Part shown: piece after piece, positions 58,096 to 64,000 of the stretch
How the letters are laid out: every line of letters begins with the position of its first letter
How positions within the stretch are numbered: position 1 is the stretch's first letter
Source of the DNA: Bimuria novae-zelandiae CBS 107.79
Taxonomy: Eukaryota > Ascomycota > Dothideomycetes > Pleosporales > Didymosphaeriaceae
Assembly (NCBI GenBank): GCA_010015655.1
Contig: ML976748.1
Span: 139,625-203,624 of the forward strand
DNA: 64,000 bases
Direction: 5' to 3'
The notes under the pieces: model-generated
Told to the model about the DNA's origin: nothing
Databases searched by the model: none
Seen by the model: only the letters and a program-made list of their open reading frames with translations
Translations under genes and position numbers: made by a program

Positions 58096-61000
58096 TGTTA
58101 GATGTCACGTCTTAATAGATGTCCTGATAATTTAGGGGGTTAAATTAATGTATTAGGTTGTTCTGCCTGTCTACGGGGTTCCCTCGGCAGGTTCTATGTG
58201 TTCTTGGTTAATCCCTGGCCTTTTTCGGGCTACCTCTAATCCTCCGAACTTGATATGCTTTTTATCTGACACACCCCCTTAGCTTAGAGCCGTTCGAGCC
58301 ATAGCTAAGGTTATCAGACAAGGGTGAGGTTATTAAGCTAGTTTTAAATCTCCTCTAAAGGTGCTTTATTAGCTACCTTTCGATTCCTTACCTCCACTAG
58401 TCCTAGTTACTTTAGGAAGTTCTGCCACTAATTTACCAAGAGTGCTTTAGTTAAGCTATCTATAATTATCTTTATAGATTTAGTGTATTCCACCTTTATC
58501 CTTCCCCTGGTTACTTCCTATCGGAGCTAGTAATTATGTATATTAACGTGTCGAAGCTTCGTATGCAGCTTTGAGATCTCCTGCGTTACTAGCCAAATAG
58601 TTTACTAGTTATTACATTAGATTATAATAGTAGGGCTAGGTAGCTTAACTTTTAGTTCCTTTATTAATCTTAATATAAAGATAGCTTCCTTTGCGACTTG
58701 CGCCAGAGTAAGGAGCTTAGCTTCTATAATTAATATAGTAATAGTGTCTTGTTTGCTTGCACGCCATGTAATAAGGCCGTTAAATAGCTTAATAGCGTAG
58801 CCTTACGAGCTCTTACGGTCTAGAGTGTTATCTATAAATAAGGTATTACTTGCTACCTGCAAGGATTCGCCTCCTCTAAGTTAAAGTGTCTTTTACTTTA
58901 TTTTGTTAAGGTACAGCAGGGCTCGGTCAGCCGCATAATAATATTCTAGACTAGGATTTAATAAGAATCTTGCTAGCCTTAAGGTTGCGAATATAATATC
59001 TAGTTAGGTACTAATAGCTGCATATAAGAGTGATCCGATCTTACGTTAGTATTTATTAATGTTTATAAGCGAAGCTAGCCCTTCTCTTGGCTTAAGCTCC
59101 CCTATGCCCATTAGGGTGTCATGTTAAATTGTTTAGTCATTAACTAGCCAGCTAATTTTATCATAGTATGCGGCCTAAGAGAGTTAAATAAGTTAGTTCT
59201 GCTAATCTCTAATTACTTTAATTCCTAGGAACTATAGTAGGTCTTCTCCGCCTATTATTAAGTATTTCTTCCTAAGTTGTTCTACAACTTACTAAGCTTA
59301 GCTAGCTTTATCTTAGTAGTGCGCAATAATAATGTCGTCTACGTAAAAAATAATAATAATACTATCCTTAATCATGTAGCATGGCTTATGGGGCATAGTC
59401 TAGAAACTAAACTTAATAAGCGTAGCTATAAACTCTTTTTACTAAAAAAGTAATAAGATTCGCAGTCCGTAGAGTGCCTTCTAGACTTTAAGAACAGTAC
59501 TAGGTTTTTAATATCCAGGCGGCATGCGTATATAGACTTCTCGATCTAGTAATGCGTGTATAAACGCGTTAGTAACGTTATATTATATAAGTTCGAGGTT
59601 ATATTTAGTAGTAATTACTATAAGTAAGTAAAAGGATCTTCTAGCTAATATTGCTGCGTAGGTGTCCTAGGAGGTTATATTACGTTATTAGTCTCCTTTA
59701 ACTACTAGTCGCGCTTTGCACTTAATAAACTAGTAATATTTATTAAACTTATACACATACACCTATATATAGTCTAGAATTTGTTGGCCTATTGCCTTTA
59801 CTATCTTGTACGGTACTTCTATCTAGGATTAGGTAATTCTATAACTATCTAGATGCGATTGCTGCGCTTCCCGGAATAATTCTCCTATTAGATATTAGTT
59901 AAGGTCTATTTTATAAGTGGGTGGCAGAGGTAACTATAATTAGTGAATCTTAACGCCCTTTACTAGTAGTCTTTTTATCTAGGCTTTGTTAATTATGTTC
60001 TTATTGTGTTTTCCAACTCTTCCTGCTTCCGTTCCTGCCATAAAAGCTGCTGCCTAGGGGACTGTCTTAGATAAAGTAATCTCGGGTAGGTTTATATTTT
60101 CCCCTGTTATTAGCTATGCTAGCAGAGCTATAGGTAGTAGAGTTAAAGGTAGTGTTAAGTAGTAATCTCTGATCTTCCTTCCTCGATAGTAGCCTAATAG
60201 GTCTACTTCGTCCTTTGTGGGTAATTCGTTTTCTGCGACATCGTCTTCGTAGAATAATTCGGTTTCTGGTTGGTGCACTAGTGGTGGTAGCTTAATTATC
60301 TTAATATATATAGCTATCTTAGCTAGCGTATTGTGCATAACGTTATCTATTAGATCCTTTATCTTCCTGTTAAAGATTATATTTTTATTAAATACGACGT
60401 CTCGCGTGCTGATAACCTTGGCCAGCGTTAGTATCTATATTTAGTAAATGTTTAATAACTAGTATCTGATAAGGTATCCAATCCATGCTTTAGGGTCGAG
60501 TCGTTATAGTCTTAATTTTCTATAGTAGGTATTATCTATTATAGCGAATGCTTTGCATCCGTACGCCTTTAGGTAGGCTAAGTTTAGTTTCTTAATAGAC
60601 GTAACGATCCTATTAGCTAGTAGTACTCGTGTGAAGAATATCTTATATAGTGTTTTCTAGTTATTCGTGTAGTTTAGCGTTTAATTGTATAGATACACTC
60701 TAGCTCTTGTAATTTTAGGCCAGAGTTCCCATGGAAGGTTTGCGTCCAGACGCATTACGCGAGATTTTTTTTTATTTACGCCCCCTAAGCGTTTAGCGCT
60801 ACTATTTTAAGCTTACGTGTCTAGTACTAAAGGCTCGATAATTATGCCTAGGCTTTTTAGCTACTACTTAACTTCGGGTTTGACTGTGGTAATCTTATTG
60901 TCTGTTTTAATAACTTTTAGAGTGATGTCATATTAGTTCTTAAGAAATCTAAAGAAGATTGTTAATGTTTTAATAATTAATCTTACCGTTCGGTTATCCG

Positions 61001-63304
61001 TGAAGTAGAAGTCCTATTAGAGACTAGAATATCTATCTGTAACGAGCATCTAGCTCTTCTCTTTATTAAACGATAGTAATTCGTAGGTGTAGAAATTAAT
61101 AGAAAGCCTTTCTACGGGTCCTTGCTTATTAATCCTAGGTACGCGGCTTATCTGCCTTCGCATCTTTACTCTTCTATATAAGTTACACTTTACTATTATA
61201 ATTCCCTTAACTCGCACCCCCTTAGCTCGCTGCACTAGGTGCTTAATTACGGCGGGTCCTAGATAACTAAGCCTTTTGTGCCATAAGAGGGCTAATGCTT
61301 TTTAAGGTTGTTATTACGTTTAAGAATTGTAAGAATGCGTATAGTGCGCTGTATAGTGCACGGGTTAGTGTTCTAATACCTATTATCTATAAATTTTAGT
61401 AAGCTTTCTAATAGTTATTCTATTTAGTCGCTTTAGGGTAGTAGGCTCTAATTAGATATCCTACTAGAATTCCTTCTGCCTTAGCACTTAGAAGGAGACT
61501 AGGTTACATAGCATGTCTAGGCATATTGCTACGTTATATAGTACTAGTCTTTTAGCTCCCTATTTATGTTTTAGGTTTAAGATAATAGTTCCGTATCCCT
61601 TTACCTAGATTTAAGTGTCGCTTGCCTATATAAAGTCGCCTTGTGTAGGTGGCTAATAGTTCTAAATCTAGTTAGGGTTATTCGTGATGTGGCACGTCGA
61701 GCCCGAGTTAAGGATAAAAGAACGCTAAAGAGGATAGTTAAATTGGTCTATAATAAAGGTCGCAGAATAGGCGGCTTACACCTTTAAAATCTATTTTCTA
61801 TTTAGTCACTAATTAGTAATCTCTGGAGTTGGGGTATAGGAATTCTTAAAGGATAGAGTCTTGGTTCTAGGTCTACTTTAAGCTCTTAGTAGACTTTAAA
61901 AATCGGCATCGTGCTCTTGTTTTAGAGCAACGTATTTAGCTATTCTTAGGTTTAGCTCCTACTATTCTAGTGCTTTGTCTAAGTAGAGATAGAAGTATTC
62001 CCTAATAGGGTGTCTTATATTGCAGGCTAGACACTTGGCAGTTTTATTAGTGCCTACTCTAGTAGGTTTACCACGATTAGCGTCCGCTTTAGCGGAGTTA
62101 CTACTACCTTATTAAGGGTTTAAAGAGCTTAAAGGTGCACGATCATCATCCTTCACAGCTATACGTTAATGTTAGGGTCTACCCCGTTTTGTACCCTAAG
62201 AGTTTCCTATTTCTATATATTAGGGATCCCCTTGCATGCTCTGGGCAGCTTAGCTACTTTTAGCGAGATAAGATAAGTCTTTTATTATAAACGCTACCTT
62301 TTAGCTTCTATTTCGCGTTATTAGATAATTTAGCATTATATATTCTCGGAAACGTCCTATTATGTCCTTTCGGTCCATGCCAGGTAGGTCCTTTCCATTT
62401 AATTAGAAGGTTGTAGCCTATACTAGAGCTATCTTGTTTACTACTAACATAAAGTCTACAGCCACAGGATTAAATTGTGTGGTATCAGACACGTTTAGTG
62501 TCTTAGCCTTTATTATAGCATAATTATATTTAGTAAGTTATGTGTCCTAGTTATTTACTATGCGTAGAGGCTTTAACAAGCTATAGTATCGCTGTCGCGC
62601 TTGCTCTTATTTAAACTTAGAAGTAACTCCTACTTTTGCTTTTAGCTTTATAATCTATTCTTTAATAGTAGTATTTAGGAGATAGTAAGTGCGTTGTAGA
62701 TACAGTGCTACTAATAACTAGATAAACACTACGATCTGCTGTAAACTTGCGACTTTAGTCTTATACTTTGTGTACTACATCTTGTATTTCTCTATCTAGA
62801 GTTTATAGAGGTCTAAATCCTCTTTATAGCTCTTTAGTCTAGCGGATAAAAGTTTAGATAGTCTTAATAGTAAGACGCCGTCTGGAAGGGTTGCGGCTAG
62901 CGTATAGTCTACTGTCTTAGGTAGCTCGGGCTCAAATGGCTCCGTGAGTGGGGTGATTGCTAAATTAGGGTCGACTTACGCCTATATATTGTATGCGACG
63001 CAGCGGGCTTATAGTTAGTTAAGCTAGCTATAGTATTTAGTGTTATCGCGAAGAATAATCGTTTTGTTAGTTTAATTTAGGTTTTAGGTTACTATTTTCG
63101 CTCTTGTTGAGGCAGTGAGACTCTTAATTATTAAATATTACGTCTTAATAGATGTCCTAATAATTTGGGGGGTTAAATTAATGTATTAGGTTGTTCTGCC
63201 TGTCTACGGGGTTCCCTTGGCAGGTTCTGTGTGTTCTCGGTTAATCCCCGGCCTTTTTCGGGCTACCCCTGATCCTCCGAACTTGATATGCTTTTTATCT
63301 GACA
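58096..63304 (-). mobile_element. Copia-3: complete copy of the Copia-1 family nested in Copia-B
   Basis: Minus strand, 5209 bp, the same length as Copia-1. LTRs 58096-58271 (3') and 63129-63304 (5'), 176 bp each. A perfect 5-bp duplication ATGTG lies at 58091-58095 and 63305-63309. The complement of the polypurine tract (CACCCCCTTAGCTT) adjoins the 3' LTR. The interior shows the same gag knuckle, protease, integrase, RT and RNase H remnants as Copia-1, with stops; the longest open piece is an integrase-downstream segment at 60114-60338. The outer end of the 5' LTR is itself RIP-altered (TGTTAGATGT to TATTAAATAT). Confidence 0.95.
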
Positions 63305-63846
63305 ATGTGACGTGTAGTAATTATCTTACTAATATTTATATTTAAGTTAGCTAGTGCCTTTACTTAAGTGTAATACTTAGTACGGCGGCGTTCTTATTAA
63401 TTGTATTCCTATTAATAGGAATCTTAATTATTAGCGGATAAGTAAGAGAGTCTAGTAGCTTTAAGCTTATAATTAGTAAGTTAAGGCTTAAGAGGCTCCT
63501 ATAGCTTAGGGAGAGTCTCTTTTGCTATATTAAGGTTAATATATTACTAGAGGCTATGTCGATTAGCGATGTCTTAGCGAATAAATAACTAGGTAAACTA
63601 GTTATTTAGTATGTTTAGGACAATAGTAACTCGCGTTATAGTAAGGTCGAACTCAGTAGCTATTACAGAGGCTACAGTCAATAGTATTTAATAGATCTAG
63701 GCAGAGATCCTAGTATGTGCGCTATAAGGATGCGCAAGTAAATAGGTGCGTTATAGAAAACGCGGTATAGCAACGTGCGACTCGTAAGTAAAGTAACGTT
63801 ATAATAGCAGGTAAGAATAATCCTAGGTGCAAGCCGGGCTTATAAC

Positions 63847-64000
63847 TATCGCGGTAAGTAGAGCTAGACAGTACGCAGGGAAATTAAAGGATTAAACTAA
63901 GGTTATACTATCTAGGAACTACAGAAGATATAGGTGCGCAGGCACAAACAACACTAGTCCTGGATAGGTGGAAGGTAAGTCGCAACCATGCCAAGGTAAG
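63847..64000 (-). repeat. Copia-B 5' LTR, truncated by window end
   Basis: First 154 bp (plus-strand reading) of the LTR seen at 53371-53563. Confidence 0.9.

Larger units (their letters stand above)
53371..64000 (-). mobile_element. Copia-B: second copia family, contains nested Copia-3
   Basis: Minus strand. The left (3') LTR is 53371-53563 (193 bp, TGTCGCGGTAAG...CCGTGACA on the plus strand). The right (5') LTR starts at 63847 (TATCGCGGTAAG) and is cut by the window end. Next to the 3' LTR the minus strand reads a polypurine tract (GCTAGGGGGTG), and the RNase H tail includes MPADRLTKILP (about 53735-53770). Reverse transcriptase has LFVYVNNIIMA (about 54675-54710), with integrase and gag further right to 58095. 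The gag/leader part is interrupted by Copia-3 and resumes at 63305-63846. Heavily RIP-mutated. Confidence 0.85.

Noticed and set aside
1..64000. tRNA, rRNA or telomere repeats
   Set aside because: No cloverleaf with box A/B, no rRNA core sequence and no TTAGGG runs were seen by eye; a tRNA scan was not possible.

Overview
The window looks like nuclear DNA of a filamentous ascomycete (Pezizomycotina). Genes carry short introns with GTANGT-type donors and CTAAC/CTGAC-type branch sites. Most of the window is transposon DNA decayed by a RIP-like process: CAG/CAA/TGG codons of recognisable transposon proteins have become TAG/TAA stops, TpA is very abundant and CpA scarce. No bacterial, plasmid or CRISPR feature is present. 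Four blocks can be recognised.

(1) 1-15,449: nested, RIP-decayed mobile elements. A minus-strand Ty3/gypsy element (1 to ~6,660) is split by an hAT DNA transposon (2335-4651, 8-bp target duplication). A plus-strand gypsy 5' end (LTR from 7486, gag at 13195) is split by a complete Ty1/copia element (Copia-1, 7935-13143, 5-bp duplication). (2) 15,450-27,437: an ordinary, intron-containing, non-decayed gene island. It holds an MFS sugar transporter (-), an intracellular GH78 alpha-L-rhamnosidase (-), a GH1 beta-glycosidase (+) divergent from it and, after an assembly gap and a MITE, a secreted saponin-hydrolase-like protein (+). Together these suggest uptake and breakdown of rhamnose-containing plant glycosides, most specifically triterpenoid saponins. 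The saponin hydrolase would free the sugar chain outside the cell, the transporter would import it, and the two cytosolic glycosidases would dismantle it. (3) 27,440-44,649: decayed gypsy fragments, a solo LTR with target duplication (28593-28839), a chromodomain gypsy element (-), a second copia copy (Copia-2, 34862-40027) and a Tad-like LINE (+) ending in poly(A). (4) 44,650-64,000: a small gene of very unusual structure, broken by a second Tad-like LINE (-) and by another copia family (Copia-B, -), which itself contains Copia-3 (58096-63304).

The most striking object is in block 4. A 69-codon lysine-rich exon (45065-45271) runs in phase 0 into an array of about 30 tandem, intron-like units (GTAAGT...CTAAT...TAG, mostly 65 bp). 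Each pair of units is separated by exactly three bases. The triplets vary while the intron-like units are conserved. None of the triplets is a stop codon, and the triplet stays at 3 nt even where the intron-like unit is 64 or 66 bp. The simplest reading is a gene whose C-terminal tail is encoded one codon per micro-exon. I know of no described system like this. The LINE and Copia-B insertions, plus at least one mutated donor site, mean that this copy is probably disrupted.

Transposon boundaries are exact where LTRs, inverted repeats and target duplications could be read; otherwise they are approximate. All splice sites are predictions from sequence, checked for frame closure but not against RNA.
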